A stretch of 64,000 bases of DNA from Cherax quadricarinatus (GCF_038502225.1 NC_091357.1:11146861-11210860), one strand, 5' to 3'; shown: positions 37,001 to 49,876, numbered from the stretch's first letter. The notes: generated by a model not told the origin, from the letters alone. Program-made: numbers and translations.

Positions 37001-40000
37001 TTTTGCTCCAGTAGCTATAAATAGATAATCAAAGTGTCTTAAAATATTTTTCCATCAAAGTTAAAAATAGTGGTTCTAATTTACAACACTTGCCTTTGAA
37101 TTTTAAAACAATGGCTATCTTGGTGTACCCTAATTGTAGATGTGACCTTCTTGTAACTAGAGTACCATTAATGCTATCAAGGTCTTCAACTGCACTATTT
37201 CTTAATGAAGTTGTAACAGACAGTATTACTGAAACTAAAGCCTTCTCATACCAAATTAATAAACCCTCAACAATCTGAATGCAAGACACTGTCCTCAGAA
37301 AAGAATGGACCAAGTACTGTACGTTTTGTTTTATATCATTACAAAACTGCTTTTTTTCATAATTACTATATTCATAAACTGCAACAGACCTATGTCATGC
37401 AACATTTTTTTATGAAAAATTATCATGCATAATTCTGTTAGCTGAAGTCATGTTTTTAGTTGTTATACTTGCCACCACTGGTATAACTTCCACTGCTGTT
37501 TGCTACAATTTTATGCAGTAATGCCAGCATTCTCTATCCATAAAGTATTGAGTCTTACTGTGATGAGGGTCCAGATATGCTGCTACTCATTTCACATTTT
37601 TTACTTACTAACTTTATCAAAACCTTACACAGTATGTGTTACAAACATCACCCCAGTTCCATAACACCAGTGTTCCCCTCCCATAAAATATTGTCCACTC
37701 ACTATAATGCCCAGTTTGTCACTAAGAACGTGTAGGTTTTTTACTGGATATAAATTTAGTACACAAGACCTAAGATGTTCACACACACATAAATTATGTT
37801 CAAGTCTCACTTAAACTAAGCTCATAAAAATTAAATTGCTGCTCTACGTTCTGCTCAGTTTTCCACACAATCACAGATTAATGTGATAAACTGTTTATAG
37901 GCTAAATATATATGTATATATTTGTAAAAATTATAAAGGAATAAGTTTACTAAGTATACCAGGAAAAGTATACGGTAGGGTTATAACTGAAAGAATTAGA
38001 GGTAAGACAGAATGTAGGATTGCGGATGAGCAGGGAGGCTTCAGAGTGGGTAGGGCATGTGTAGATCAAGTGTTTACATTTAAGCATATATGTGAACAGT
38101 ATTTAGATAAAGGTAGGGAAGTTTTTATTGCATTTATGGATTTAGAAAAGGCATATGATAGAGTTGATAGAGGAGCAATGTGGCAGATGTTGCAAGTATA
38201 TGGAATAGGTGGTAAGTTACTAAATGCTGTAAAGAGCTTTTATGAGGATAGTGAGGCTCAGGTTAGGGTGTGTAGAAGAGAGGGAGATTACTTCCCGGTA
38301 AAAGTAGGTCTTAGACAGGGATGTGTAATGTCACCATGGTTGTTTAATATATTTATAGATGGGGTTGTAAAAGAAGTAAATGCTAGGGTGTTCGGGAGAG
38401 GGGTGGGATTAAATTATGGGGAATCAAATTCAAAATGGGAATTGACACAGTTACTTTTTGCTGATGATACTGTGCTTATGGGAGATTCTAAAGAAAAATT
38501 GCAAAGGTTAGTGGATGAGTTTGAGAATGTGTGTAAAGGTAGAAAGTTGAAAGTGAACATAGAAAAGAGTAAGGTGATGAGGGTATCAAATGATTTAGAT
38601 AAAGAAAAATTGGATATCAAATTGGGGAGGAGGAGTATGGAAGAAGTGAATGTTTTCAGATAGTACTTGGGAGTTGAGGTGTCGGCGGATGGATTTATGA
38701 AGGATGAGGTTAATCATAGAATTGATGAGGGAAAAAAGGTAAGTGGTGCGTTAAGGTATATGTGGAGTCAAAAAAAGGTATCTATGAAGGCAAAGAAGGG
38801 AATGTATGAAAGTATAGTAGTACCAACACTCTTATATGGATGTGAAGCTTGGGTGGTAAATGCAGCAGCGAGGAGACGGTTGGAGGCAGTGGAGATGTCC
38901 TGTCTAAGGGCAATGTGTGGTGTAAATATTATGCAGAAAATTCGGAGTGTGGAAATTAGGAGAAGGTGTGGAGTTAATAAAAGTATTAGTCAGAGGGCAG
39001 AAGAGGGGTTGTTGAGGTGGTTTGGTCATTTAGAGAGAATGGATCAAAGTAGAATGACATGGAAAGCATATAAATCTATAGGGGAAGGAAGGAGGGGTAG
39101 GGGTCGTCCTCAAAAGGGTTGGAAAGAGGGGGTAAAGGAGGTTTTGTGGGCGAGGGGCTTGGACTTCCAGCAAGCGTGCATGAGCGTGTTAGATAGGAGT
39201 GAATGGAGACGAATGATACTTGGGACCTGACGATCTGTTGGAGTGTGAGCAGGGTAATATTTAGTGAAGGGATTCAGGGAAACCGGTTATTTTCATATAG
39301 TCGGACTTGAGTCCTGCAAATGGGAAGTACAATGCCTGCACTTTAAAGGAGGGGTTTGGGATATTGGCAGTTTGGAGGGATGTGTTGTGTATCTTTATAC
39401 GTATATGCTTCTAAACTGTTGTATTCTGAGCACCTCTGCAAAAGCAGTGATAATGTGTGAGTGTGGTGAAAGTGTTGAATGATGATGAAAGTATTTTCTT
39501 TTTTGGGGATTTTCTTTCTTTTTTGGGTCACCCTGCCTCGGTGGGAGACGGCCGACTTGTTGAAAAAAAAAAAAAAAAAAATATGATACGGCCAGTTTGT
39601 TGAAAGAAGAAGAAGAATATATTTTTTCAACACAATGGCTGTTTCCCACGAAGGTAGGGTAACCCGAAAAAGAAGAAACGTAAAGTTTTCTTCTTTTTAC
39701 AATTAATTAAATTAAATTAAATTGCCGGGAGCCCCTTGCTCCCGGCAATTTAATTACCTCTTACAACAAGCATGGTTTACGGAGGAAGGATTCTTCTTCA
39801 CTTCCCCATGGAGTAAATATATAATGTACAGAAATTAAAACGTGCAACTGTAGTGCTAGAGGCAAATTATTAAGAAATTTGATTAGAGATTTATATTTTC
39901 AAGGATGACATAAGGAGCATACCTTCATGTGAGTGTCAGCTACATCTGCATCCCCAAGCATCTCGGCAGGAACATCCAACTTAACCAAGTATTTCGCTAA

Positions 40001-43000
40001 ATAAGCACGTTTTTTTAGTTCCTCCATTCTCTGCAGAAGCCATGACAGGATAGGATGGATGACATACTTATTTCCAGACACTAGACCCTGGCGGAAATTG
40101 CTCCTGAAATTTAATTTGATAATTACAGCATTAAAGCTTTTCATCTATATTCATTAAAAATTCATGTAAATTATGAAAGGCAACCATAATTCAAGTAATC
40201 TAGGTGACAGAGTAGTAATACATTGTCCAAGCTAGCTGGATGTATATGAAGGATTAAAACCAGCAAGAGGTACAATCCATGAATCAGTACAACAAGCAGT
40301 ATAAACTTGGGTTACAATGAGTAACAATACTAAGTACATTAGAGCTCAGTATTATATTCTTTAATACACAATAAGTAGCTTTCCAACTAGTGGCAAAAAT
40401 TTATGGTAGGTTACACCAGAAAAATTCCATAAACATAGAATTCTCTTCATTAATCACAAAGTTTAATCAGTAGAGCAATAAGCTGAATACATTTTTTTAA
40501 TGAAATTTAAAAGCACATAAAAGCTTTGAATCAACAACACTAAGGTGAAACCAAACAATAAAATCTTTTACTATATATCAGACACTCAGACCCTATTGAA
40601 TATGAGTACCATTATTTTTACTCTCATACAGTTCTTACCTTGCTGTGGACATTCATACTATAAAATACAGTACAGTAGACAGAATATTATTCAAAATTTA
40701 ACTTCCCACAACATGGAGCAGTCCATCATTGTAACAGGCCTTGAAACTACAGTATCTGTAAATTACTCTATGTATTTTCTCAACTTTAAGTAAATAAATA
40801 CAGTATTACCCTCAAAAGGTGCCCCAAGTTATACTCTCAACTTACAGCAGAGATAAAGTGCAATAATTTTTTTTGTTTTAAATACTGTATTTAAAAAATA
40901 GGAAATACTATAGACGATGTAGTAATGCTTAATTATATCCTATACCCAAACTGCATGAAGTATTTTGTAGTACCATATATTACAGATTTTTTCTTTAAAT
41001 TACATTAGATTACTCTGATTTACCATAATCTTTGATAATTACTAAATTAGTTAAATATTTTGGGCAGCTTGGGAGGAAGAGATAACTGAGAATACCTTTT
41101 ATAAAAACTGTCTGAAAGATATTTTTAAGAGACAAAACTATCTACCAAAACAAAGTAAGCACCAATAACCTGCTGAAAGGATAAATCTTTTGTTTTTTAA
41201 GTCCCTTAAATGAATATATTATTAGGCCTAAAGTAGATACTGTCATCCTGAATGAGACATGTTACCTGACAATAATAGTGAGTAACCAGTCAGAAACATA
41301 TCCATACAAGACAAGTGTGAGGCTGGTGCTCTGATCATTGTGACAGCCCTGGTAGGCATACAAAAAAAAGTCTATATAAGAATAGGAAGGCAGAGGGAAG
41401 CACAACCAAGTCAAAAAGTAGCAGGAAGGTGCAAGGTACTATTTTAGCAGTAGGACTGATAAGCTAATGATTCCTATAATGCTCATATCTCTCATATCTA
41501 TTACCTGCTATTACAGTATGCTCTCTTATAAAGCTTTTCTATAGTACAATCTTTTGCAAATGCAGTTGAAAAAGTGCATCCAGAATTAAATAGCACACAA
41601 TATGAAGGCCTTTTAACATGATAATCAATTTTGGATGTACTTTTCAATCACATACAAAACATTAAACTATATAAGAGAGCTTTATGAAAGGGCTGATTAC
41701 AGAACTAAGTCCAGAATTTTTTGTTCTTTAAAGTATAGTATTAACAGTCTTTTCTAGATTTAAATCAACATTACTGAGCTCCTTAGATGTAAAAAAAAAA
41801 AAATTGTTTTTGGGGCAGCTTTGTCACAATCTATCCATTAATCAATACCCTCTCAAAGCTTCTCAGATTCTAAAATTTTCTTAAGTTTTTATAGCTTGGC
41901 ACTTTTAACTTAGAGTATTCTAACAGTTCTTGTTACAGAGCAAGTCTTTTACTCATGCTCTCTTACACCTGAAATCTAAGTGAGCTGAACAAGGCTCCAT
42001 GGCCTCACCTCTATATCTCTGCCACTCTTGTAGTGGTTAAGTCTTTAACTATTATTGCAAAAAAAAAAGAGGGGAAATCATATTCCATGAATTATCAGTT
42101 ACTATTGAGTAAAATATCAAAGCTTTCACTGTAATATTAATAAAATTATTTTATTTGTATATCCTCAGATCACGCACCTCACCACTAAATAGCCGAAGAG
42201 CAGCACATTAATTCATTACAAAAGTTTTTTTTTTTTTTCTGAAAATCTACAAGCAGAGTGCTTGAATCATAATGCCATCACTTAGACATATCAAACTTGG
42301 CAAAAATAATTATAATAATATGCAATATGCATCTATAGATGGGTGCAAAAAATTATGATTTGAAATTAATTGATAAATTTTATGTGATATAGGTATTCTA
42401 TTAGTTGTATTAATGTTGGCAGAATGAAACATTGCCACAATAAAATGTCACATTAGTTGCACTTGTGTCCTTTTACCTAACATTTTATTAGTTACAAGGA
42501 TAATGACAGCCTGGGTGACCAAGCAAGCACCAGACAAGCCTGACCCAAGACGGAAGTAGAAAAACTCGAAACTCATCAAAGGTACATCACAGGACACTCC
42601 AAGAGAGGGGTGGAGTATATATTTTGTTGGGTCATTTTTAGGCTTTTCTTTACAATATATGGATTAGAACAATAAATGATCTGAAGGACAGCATACAAGA
42701 TGAGTTTATATCGCTTTAATAAATTTGCTATTGTCTGTGTATCCTTACATGACAGAATATACAAGTATGAAAAGTTCCAATGCAAGATCATATGTTCTGG
42801 GTAATGATTTACCCAGAACATATAAAATTTAATAAATAATTTCAAATCACTATGTGGTGGGTCCTGACAATCATGTAATTAGCCAAAAACTTAAATATAA
42901 GAAAAATATAAGTGAATAAAATTTTTAGCTCTAAATTCTATTTCTAACAAATTTTCTTGACTTCTTGACATTCACACCTTAATTCATTAAACCTGTTATT

Positions 43001-45959
43001 AAACCAAGGTTTTGTCATTACTGCTTCCAATTAGTGTAACACAGTTATTTAATTTACTGCAAAAAAATCTGCAGTCATTATTTACTTGCTCCACTGCAAG
43101 TACAGTACTCTACCTTGCAAAATTAATCTGGTACTGTGTGCTTGTCTCTTGAAAAGTAAAAAGGATAAGCAAAGTGCCACTCACTCTCTTGTGCTACCAT
43201 AGACAGTACAGCAGCAGTCAGTATAGACCATAATAGAAGCAGGGCCTCTATGCACCATGCATGCTGGACCTAATATACAGAACACTACAGTTGCTCTGTT
43301 GGCATACACAAAATAACCAAGTGCTCTCCTTAATAAAAATAGTAAAATTTGCTGCATTTTATTTAGTATTGAGTGAACTTAAAGTCTAACTACATCTCAT
43401 ACCGTATTAAGTGAACTAAAATTCTAACAAGTCTACATAATGTGTGCAGAGAGGTCTACTAAGAGTTCTTACGGCATAGTTGCAGGATTTCTGCCGATAC
43501 TGTAAAAGTAAACATATACATAATATATCAATAGAGGTATTCTTACAACTTGGCAGTGCAACTCTAAAGACACAGTTACACAAGTTCTGACGATAATGAA
43601 AACAGACATGCATATACGTAATAAGTCAATATTACTACATGATATGAGAAAAAATCAAGTGATGGCACACACAGTACTATAATTGCATTACTGTATATAT
43701 TACAAAATTATTTTCAAATTAAAAAGTACTTTATTGTTATTATCATTGTAAGACTTTGTTGGTGAACCATGTAAGCCAGAGTCGTAATGGATACTGTGCA
43801 GTACTTCCTCATGGGCCAGAGACAGTAATAAACTTATGCAAGAGGTAGTAACCATGTAAGCCTATCATGAGGCTGAACTGTGAGGGTAGAAAAACTTTTG
43901 AAAGCAGTCATATATAAACCACACATCATGAAATATAATTTGTTATATTGACTGGCATATGTTTCTCCATATTCTATAAAAAAATCTGACATTCTACAAC
44001 AAATTCTACATCAAGGACTATTTAAATATACTTAGTACTTAAAACTCTTCTAATAATCATCTGAAGAACAATGACACTCAAAGATCCCATCACAAACCTA
44101 AAAAAGAAGAGCTGATCCAAAATATATTTAGCAAGAATTCAGAGGAAGCATGCAAAAATGTTTTGTGATACATAAATTAACTACAATTGTCCTCTAGTGA
44201 CTAAAATGCCAGGAGCAATGGGCAAGTAACCCCTTCTCCTGTATACATTACTAAATTTTAAGAGACATTTTTCATTTCTGTTTAGGTTACCCTGCCTCAG
44301 TGAGATACAGCAGATTCGTTGAAAAAAAATTGTCCTGTAGTTATCTATAAAAATGTGAAGGAGAATTTTGAATGAGTTCTTTCAGATATCTTTTAAATAT
44401 AATATAAAGAATAGTTTGAAGAGTAAGAAACGTGATGGTGATTGAAATATTTTGCCTACTGAGTAGGCAAAACATACCCAAAAAGATACCGAACTGTTGT
44501 GCATGTTTTTTACTCTTCAACTTGTCAGTATTATATACTGACAAGAATGGCTTGCTGCAGAAGGAAATAGTTGCCAGGCTCTGAAGGTATCATATTTCTA
44601 CTGAACAGTTTCCAAATATGATGCAAACAAGCTCATGGTTTAGTGTTGTAAGAAGGACAACTGAAGAAATAATAAATAGGAATGCAAGTTACAGTCAATG
44701 ATAATTCTATTTGCTAGTTCAGCATCAAGATGTATCATGTGAAGAAAAACAGTAGTCACTACATGAAAAATAAAAAATTCCTAAAACTGGTTCAGTCAAG
44801 AGTGGGAAGAAAAATGACTGGTTTAATAATGATGAGAAAACAGGTGTAAAAAAGTAAGGATGTAAGTGTGTGAAAGTTTTATGCAATGTTAAAATAATGA
44901 TTATAATACAGGTGTTGGCACTGAATGGTACAAGTGAACAAGTTAATGAAAACTTATGTTAAAAAATGAGAAGTCAGAATAAGTCTTGCATGCCCAACAT
45001 TCTACTTAACTCTATATCTTTGCATTTGTGTATTATATTCCTATATAAAATAAATATATTATCTCTCTGTAATTCAAAATATGTAAAACTTACATGTTAT
45101 CATCTGGAGGCTTATATTTCAGTATTCTTAACATGCCCAGCATCCGCACTGCCATTTGCTCTGGCTCCTCTTCTCGGATATCCAACTTGTTTTTGGGGTC
45201 AATTTCAGCAAAGACATCATTTAGTACCTGTAATATCATATCACATTTTTTGACAAATGTGTAGTGTTATTTAATGTAAATTCATTTTCTTTTGTGTGTG
45301 TGGGAGTGTGTGTGCATGCAAATTTGAGTGGAAAAATTTTTGCAAGTGTAGTCACAAATGATTACTAGTGACCACAGACACAGCTGTTGTATGGTGGACA
45401 CATTTAGAGCAAACAAAATGGAAGCAAGAATTAAGAAATATGAGCTATAAATAGATTGAAAAGCTACTTTTGACTCCCATGGAAGAAAAATAAAAATAAA
45501 ATATAATAACCACTTATGATGTGCTTTCATCAGAGATTATCTATGAGAAAGCTACAAGGACTTTTTTTTGTAACTAACAACAAGGGAGACATAAGGACAC
45601 ACTATTATAGTACAGTACATCTAATGTGTGTAAATAAATAACAGGAAATATTTCTTTGCAAATACTGATGACAGGAGGTACAGCACAGAAGTGTGTACAA
45701 AAACTACCACTAATGGAAATTTTCAGAAAAATTATGGCACTGTATATAAATATGATGAATTAACACTAGCTCAGGTGTATTCCAGTAACTACAAATTAGT
45801 AACCATAAACTAGATTAGCTCAGATGTGTTATTAATGATAAAATTACTCACCTGTAATAGAGGTTCACCACTAAGAGCATCAAAGGTAATCAGGTTGTAG
45901 TTACGATTGTATGGCTCCTTGTTGAGCTCAGACACAATAAACTTGATATCCTCACTCAT
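25063..45959 (-). CDS. IFT81: IFT81, intraflagellar transport protein 81 (eleven coding exons, 3' end not found)
   Basis: IFT81 is a core IFT-B subunit that pairs with IFT74 and carries tubulin along cilia. Exons in coding order are 45959-45852, 45227-45094, 40103-39923, 36733-36578, 36177-35982, 34425-34262, 29458-29375, 29153-29034, 26964-26758, 26105-25916 and 25187-25063. Every junction has GT/AG and the phases agree, giving about 555 residues with no stop. Residues 1-141 (start [20 protein letters not shown]) form the N-terminal calponin-homology tubulin-binding domain, including [19 protein letters not shown]. The rest is coiled coil with family hallmarks such as [11 protein letters not shown] and SKLEQEV. 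The human protein is about 676 residues, so roughly 120 C-terminal residues are missing. The last exon ends in a normal donor (GTATGT), so further exons should lie at lower coordinates among the repeats or beyond position 1. The exon 5 acceptor could instead be 3 bases upstream. Introns hold many mobile elements. Identity rests on remembered family sequence and is very strong. Confidence 0.95.
26172..26665 (+). mobile_element. 3' end of a Jockey/R1-like LINE in an IFT81 intron
   Basis: Translation gives [17 protein letters not shown], a CCHC-type C-terminal motif seen in Jockey/I-group LINE proteins, preceded by a CTGHT-LAHGY stretch. The frame ends at 26526; an A/T-rich tail with AATAAT follows at about 26660. 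Confidence 0.5.
27259..27730 (-). mobile_element. LINE-1f deletion derivative, copy S2
   Basis: On the minus strand it starts GTAGGTAGTAGGTTGGTAGA, contains GGGCCTAGTAACTCCTCCTC-like leader and ends in the shared tail next to TTGAAAGAAAG. It lies in an IFT81 intron. Confidence 0.82.
27741..28192 (-). mobile_element. LINE-1f deletion derivative, copy S3
   Basis: Same structure as S2 and only about 12 bp from it, in tandem orientation; it lacks the first few bases of the 5' end. Two adjacent copies indicate independent insertions or local duplication. Confidence 0.82.
28250..28557 (+). mobile_element. LINE-1f deletion derivative, copy S4 (internally shortened)
   Basis: The 5' part runs normally to TTTCTTTCTAGTTCTTGTTG and then jumps straight to GGGCCACCCTGCCTCGGTGG, omitting about 150 bp including the GGGCTAGTAACC leader. 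Confidence 0.8.
28745..28997 (+). mobile_element. LINE-1f 3' end fragment (copy 6)
   Basis: It contains AGACTTGAGTCCTGGAGGTG and CCCTGCCTTGGTGGGAG followed by a 15-base A run: a severely 5'-truncated insertion immediately beside IFT81 exon 8. Confidence 0.8.
29798..30265 (-). mobile_element. LINE-1f deletion derivative, copy S5
   Basis: Same layout as S1 read on the minus strand, from CTAGGTAGTAGGTTGGTAGA (30264) to the shared tail at about 29830. Confidence 0.82.
31010..31175 (-). repeat. Interspersed repeat with CAAGCCTACTGGCCCATGCTA
   Basis: Related stretches occur at 48305-48430 and 57380-57640. It looks like the edge of an old LINE, but no coding part is visible. Confidence 0.5.
31378..32415 (-). 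mobile_element. Tigger-like transposon with the catalytic core deleted
   Basis: Inverted ends (CAGTGGAACCCCGAATATCGG and GGCCAATATTCGGGGTTCCA) are flanked by TA. On the minus strand, 32140-31960 encodes a CENP-B/psq-type helix-turn-helix with frame breaks ([19 protein letters not shown]). It is followed at once by a C-terminal Tigger/jerky-like domain at 31940-31659 ([23 protein letters not shown]). The DDE core normally lying between them is absent. It is a non-autonomous deletion derivative inside an IFT81 intron. Confidence 0.7.
32540..33587. mobile_element. TTAA-flanked piggyBac-type MITE, copy P3
   Basis: Ends TTAACCCTTTGACTGTCGG and AACAGTCAAAGGGTTAA; 1048 bp. The core is in the same orientation as P1 and has no ORF. 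Confidence 0.83.
33895..34160 (+). mobile_element. Tigger-like 3' end fragment
   Basis: It matches 24268-24535 along its length and ends GCCATATAAGTGAGGCCCTA followed by CTGTA, a terminal repeat of the pogo/Tigger type. Confidence 0.6.
34495..34735 (+). mobile_element. LINE-1f 3' end fragment (copy 7)
   Basis: It runs from GCTGGACTTGAGTCCTGGAA to GGGTCACCCTGCCTCGGTGG and a poly(A) of about 17 bases at 34716. It is close to copies 4 and 5 but has lost about 40 bp after GGGATATTGG. Confidence 0.82.
35785..35962 (+). mobile_element. LINE-1f 3' end fragment (copy 8), diverged
   Basis: GGGAAGTACAGTGCCTGCAC and CTCTGAAGGAGGGATGGGG match the LINE-1f 3' UTR. A duplicated CAGACACTTCTGGCAAG precedes a T run. 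It lies only about 20 bp from IFT81 exon 5. Confidence 0.7.
37926..39580 (+). mobile_element. LINE-1f copy 4: 5'-truncated RT, in IFT81 intron 3
   Basis: RT coding runs 38046-38663 and 38667-39230 in one frame. The only break is a TAG at 38661, created by a 3-bp insertion in TTCAGATACTTGG (compare copy 5). Motifs [27 protein letters not shown] and FADDTVLMG are intact. The element ends in the shared tail and a run of about 19 A. Confidence 0.9.
39617..39815 (-). mobile_element. LINE-1f deletion derivative, copy S6 (partial)
   Basis: On the minus strand it contains TCCATGGGGAAGTGAAGAAG, the GCCGGGAGCAAGGGGC leader and the shared tail. The leader is followed by tandem AATT-rich repeats (39700-39722) that form a small hairpin with the next copy of GCCGGGAGC. 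Confidence 0.72.
40104..44195. other. IFT81: IFT81 intron 2, unique part
   Basis: About 4 kb of AT-rich intron between exons 2 and 3. No coding region, structured RNA or recognised mobile element was seen apart from short A/T runs. Confidence 0.5.
44196..44332 (+). mobile_element. LINE-1f deletion derivative, copy S7 (5'-truncated)
   Basis: CTAAAATGCCAGGAGCAATG and GCAAGTAACCCCTTCTCCTG join at once to ACCCTGCCTCAGTGAGATAC and an A run. This short copy shows the leader-to-tail junction clearly. Confidence 0.78.
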
Positions 45960-46509
45960 GGTTAGTAGTTATATACAGTACTAGCTGCTGTCACCCGTAT
46001 TCTATATATCTGACAAGAAGACATAAAATTACAAAAATATAGCACTTATCTGAATTTTAATAAGGATTTACTTTGTAAAATATGTGTAGTGTATGTACTA
46101 CACTTACTAAATGAAGAATATACAAAATAAGAAATTCATAATTATATCATACACTTGTAATCAGACTCTGATAAATACAATGAGCCTTCTATGGCCTATA
46201 CATAAGTGAAGGAGAATGCCTAAGCACCACTACCATTGACAGAAAGTTTGTCTCCTTGGAAACACAAAGTCCTCACTGGAGTTCTGTGTCTACCAGCAGC
46301 TGACACAAAAACTATTATTCTATAACTGCCCCTGAGGTGAATAATGTTCCTTAGAACACTAAAGCTTAGTAGTATAGCTTAATTCTACTGGAGTCCTGCC
46401 AGTCCTTTCACAAGTCTACTCACACCCAGGTACCTAATTAAAACAAACTTTTATTTTCACATGATACAGTACATAGTTTTACATTTGACAGTATCCATGG
46501 AAAACCCTT

Positions 46510-46790
46510 GGTTATGCATAGAATTTTAATGCAGGAAGCAGGTGTAAGAAACTTGCTCATATGTCCTTACACCTGCTGTCCATGTTTGCCTAGCAGTAAG
46601 TAGGTACATGGGTGCAAGTCAACTGGTGTGTGTTACATCCTGGGGGACAAGATTGAAGGACCCCAAATAGATATAAGACAGACAGTTGTCAATGACACGC
46701 TGACTTTCTTCGGTTATCCTGGGTGGCTAACTCTCTGGGTTAAAAATCTGAACAAATCTTATCTATCAGCCCTGGAATGAAACCAAGTTA
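46510..46790 (+). repeat. tRNA-type SINE, tail form 2, head lost
   Basis: It contains TTACACCTGCTGTCCATGTT and GCAGTAAGTAGGTACATGGG, then a 3' body (GGACCCCAAATAGATATAAG, GACTTTCTTCGGTTATCCTG) similar to the LINE-3f 3' UTR. It ends in AAATCTTATCTATC. Confidence 0.65.
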
Positions 46791-47073
46791 ATTAAGAAAG
46801 AGTAGAACAGTCTACCACTGAGATACAAATCACAGCAGCTTGTCTCATGTCTTAGTCACATTGTTAATTCATTTCAATAATTTTTGAAACTCATGCTGTA
46901 ATATGAAGTGTTAAATCTTATTTTAATTCTGACTTTATTGTCAAATTACCTTACCTATGCAAAACTGCCAATTACTGCATATACAGTACATTCAATAAAC
47001 CCTATGATATCTTGGCTGATGCAGAGTTAAAACCTTCTACCTTGTAAGCCAGATAATAAATAAATAAATAAAT

Positions 47074-47178
<105 letters not shown>

Positions 47179-47360
47179 TAGCTACAGTATTTTTTATATG
47201 TAAGGAAATTGTAGGTTAAGTCATCATAAAACTTCCACAGTGGAGTTACAGGGAATATTATGTAGCATACAGTACAGCTAATATTCTGTATATAGCATAG
47301 CGAATAATCTGTATATAGTAAAATGAAGTGAAATAGTTAAAAATACTAGTAAAAAATTAC

Positions 47361-47459
47361 CTGTTTCTTCTTGTATGATAGACTTGTAGTGAGTGAAATA
47401 TTGTGCACCAGGACTGTTGTCTGAAGAATGTTGTTAGTGATGATGGTACTGGCTGCCAT
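47361..47459 (-). other. IFT81: Candidate 5' untranslated exon of IFT81, with upstream ORF
   Basis: Reading the minus strand, this stretch ends in CAGAAGAAACAG followed by GTAATT, a usable donor. A matching acceptor (CTTGTCAG) lies at 46010-46017, so the spliced leader would run from 46009 to the IFT81 ATG at 45959. If joined this way, the ATG at 47459-47457 opens a 48-codon upstream ORF: 33 codons here and 15 in the next exon. Its TAA stop lies two bases before the IFT81 start. The upstream edge of the exon is unknown. The exon is inferred from splice signals only. Confidence 0.55.
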
Positions 47460-47465
47460 GACAAC
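47452..47465 (+). promoter_or_regulatory. X-box (RFX/DAF-19 binding site) at the IFT81 5' end
   Basis: GCTGCCATGACAAC matches the published X-box consensus RYYNYYWWRRNRAC at every position. RFX factors drive IFT and other ciliary genes through such sites near the transcription start. Chance matches to the full consensus are expected about eight times in 64 kb on both strands, so the support comes from its place at the candidate first exon of IFT81. It overlaps the ATG of the putative upstream ORF. Confidence 0.6.
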
Positions 47466-47678
47466 CACATCACGTCATAAGCTGCCTAGTTTAGGGAATA
47501 AATCCCCTCAAAAGAGGATCAAATAATTATGGAGAGCGCTAAACCTGTATGGATTATAACAGCGCCTGTGTGGGATATGGAACACATTCAGGCTCAACTG
47601 ACAAAGCCATCTCACAGTAATATTTCTTGTTGAAAGTGAACCAAACACCCACACTGCCGAATTCCTATACATACGTAT

Positions 47679-48720
<1,042 letters not shown>

Positions 48721-49876
48721 AAATTATGGGGAATCAAATTCAAAATGGGAATTGACACAGTTACTTTTTGCTGATGATACTGTGCTTATGGGAGATTCTA
48801 AAGAAAAATTACAAAAGTTAGTGGATGAGTTTGGGAATGTGTGTAAAGGTAGAAAGTTGAAAGTGAACATAGAAAAGAGTAAGGTGATGAGGGTGTCAAA
48901 TGATTTAGATAAAGAAAAATTGGATATCAAATTGGGGAGGAGTATGGAAGAAGTGAATGTTTTCAGATACTTGGGAGTTGACGTGTCGGCGGATGGATTT
49001 ATGAAGGATGAGGTTAATCATAGAATTGATGAGGGAAAAAAGGTGAGTGGTGCGTTGAGGTATATGTGGAGTCAAAAAACGTTATCTATGGAGGCAAAGA
49101 AGGGAATGTATGAAAGTATAGTAGTACCAACACTTTTATATGGGTGTGAAGCTTGGGTGGTAAATGCAGCAGCGAGGAGACGGTTGGAGGCAGTGGAGAT
49201 GTCCTGTTTAAGGGCAATGTGTGGTGTAAATATTATGCAGAAAATTCGGAGTGTGGAAATTAGGAGAAGGTGTGGAGTTAATAAAAGTATTAGTCAGAGG
49301 GCAGAAGAGGGGTTGTTGAGGTGGTTTGGTCATTTAGAGAGAATGGATCAAAGTAGAATGACATGGAAAGCATATAAATCTATAGGGGAAGGAAGGCGGG
49401 GTAGGGGTCGTCCTCGAAAGGGTTGGAGAGAGGGGGTAAAGGAGGTTTTGTGGGTAAGGGGCTTGGACTTCCAGCAAGCGTGCGTGAGCGTGTTAGATAG
49501 GAGTGAATGGAGACGAATGGTACTTGGGACCTGACGATCTGTTGGAGTGTGAGCAGGGTAATATTTAGTGAAGGGATTCAGGGAAACCGGTTATTTTCAT
49601 ATAGTCGGACTTGAGTCCTGGAAATGGGAAGTACAATGCCTGCACTTTAAAGGAGGGGTTTGGGATATTGGCAGTTTGGAGGGATATGTTGTGTATCTTT
49701 ATATGTGTATGCTTCTAGACTGTTGTATTCTGAGCACCTCTGCAAAAACAGTGATAATGTGCGAGTGTGGTGAAAGTGTTGAATGATGATGAAAGTATTT
49801 TCTTTTTGGGGATTTTCATTCTTTTTTGGGTCACCCTGCCTCGGTCGGAGACGGCCGACTTGTTGAAAAAAAAAAT
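48721..49876 (+). mobile_element. LINE-1f copy 5: 5'-truncated RT fragment between AT arrays
   Basis: It starts at the same bases that occur at 38411 in copy 4 (AAATTATGGGGAATCAAATT) and is almost identical to it through the 3' tail. The frame 48752-49534 (260 codons) is open from FADDTVLMG through GRGRPRKGWREGVKEVL. (AT)n arrays touch both sides. Confidence 0.9.

Noticed and set aside
40545..40793. 82-codon open frame in IFT81 intron 2
   Set aside because: AT-rich, no domain, opposite strand to the gene, no support beyond being open.
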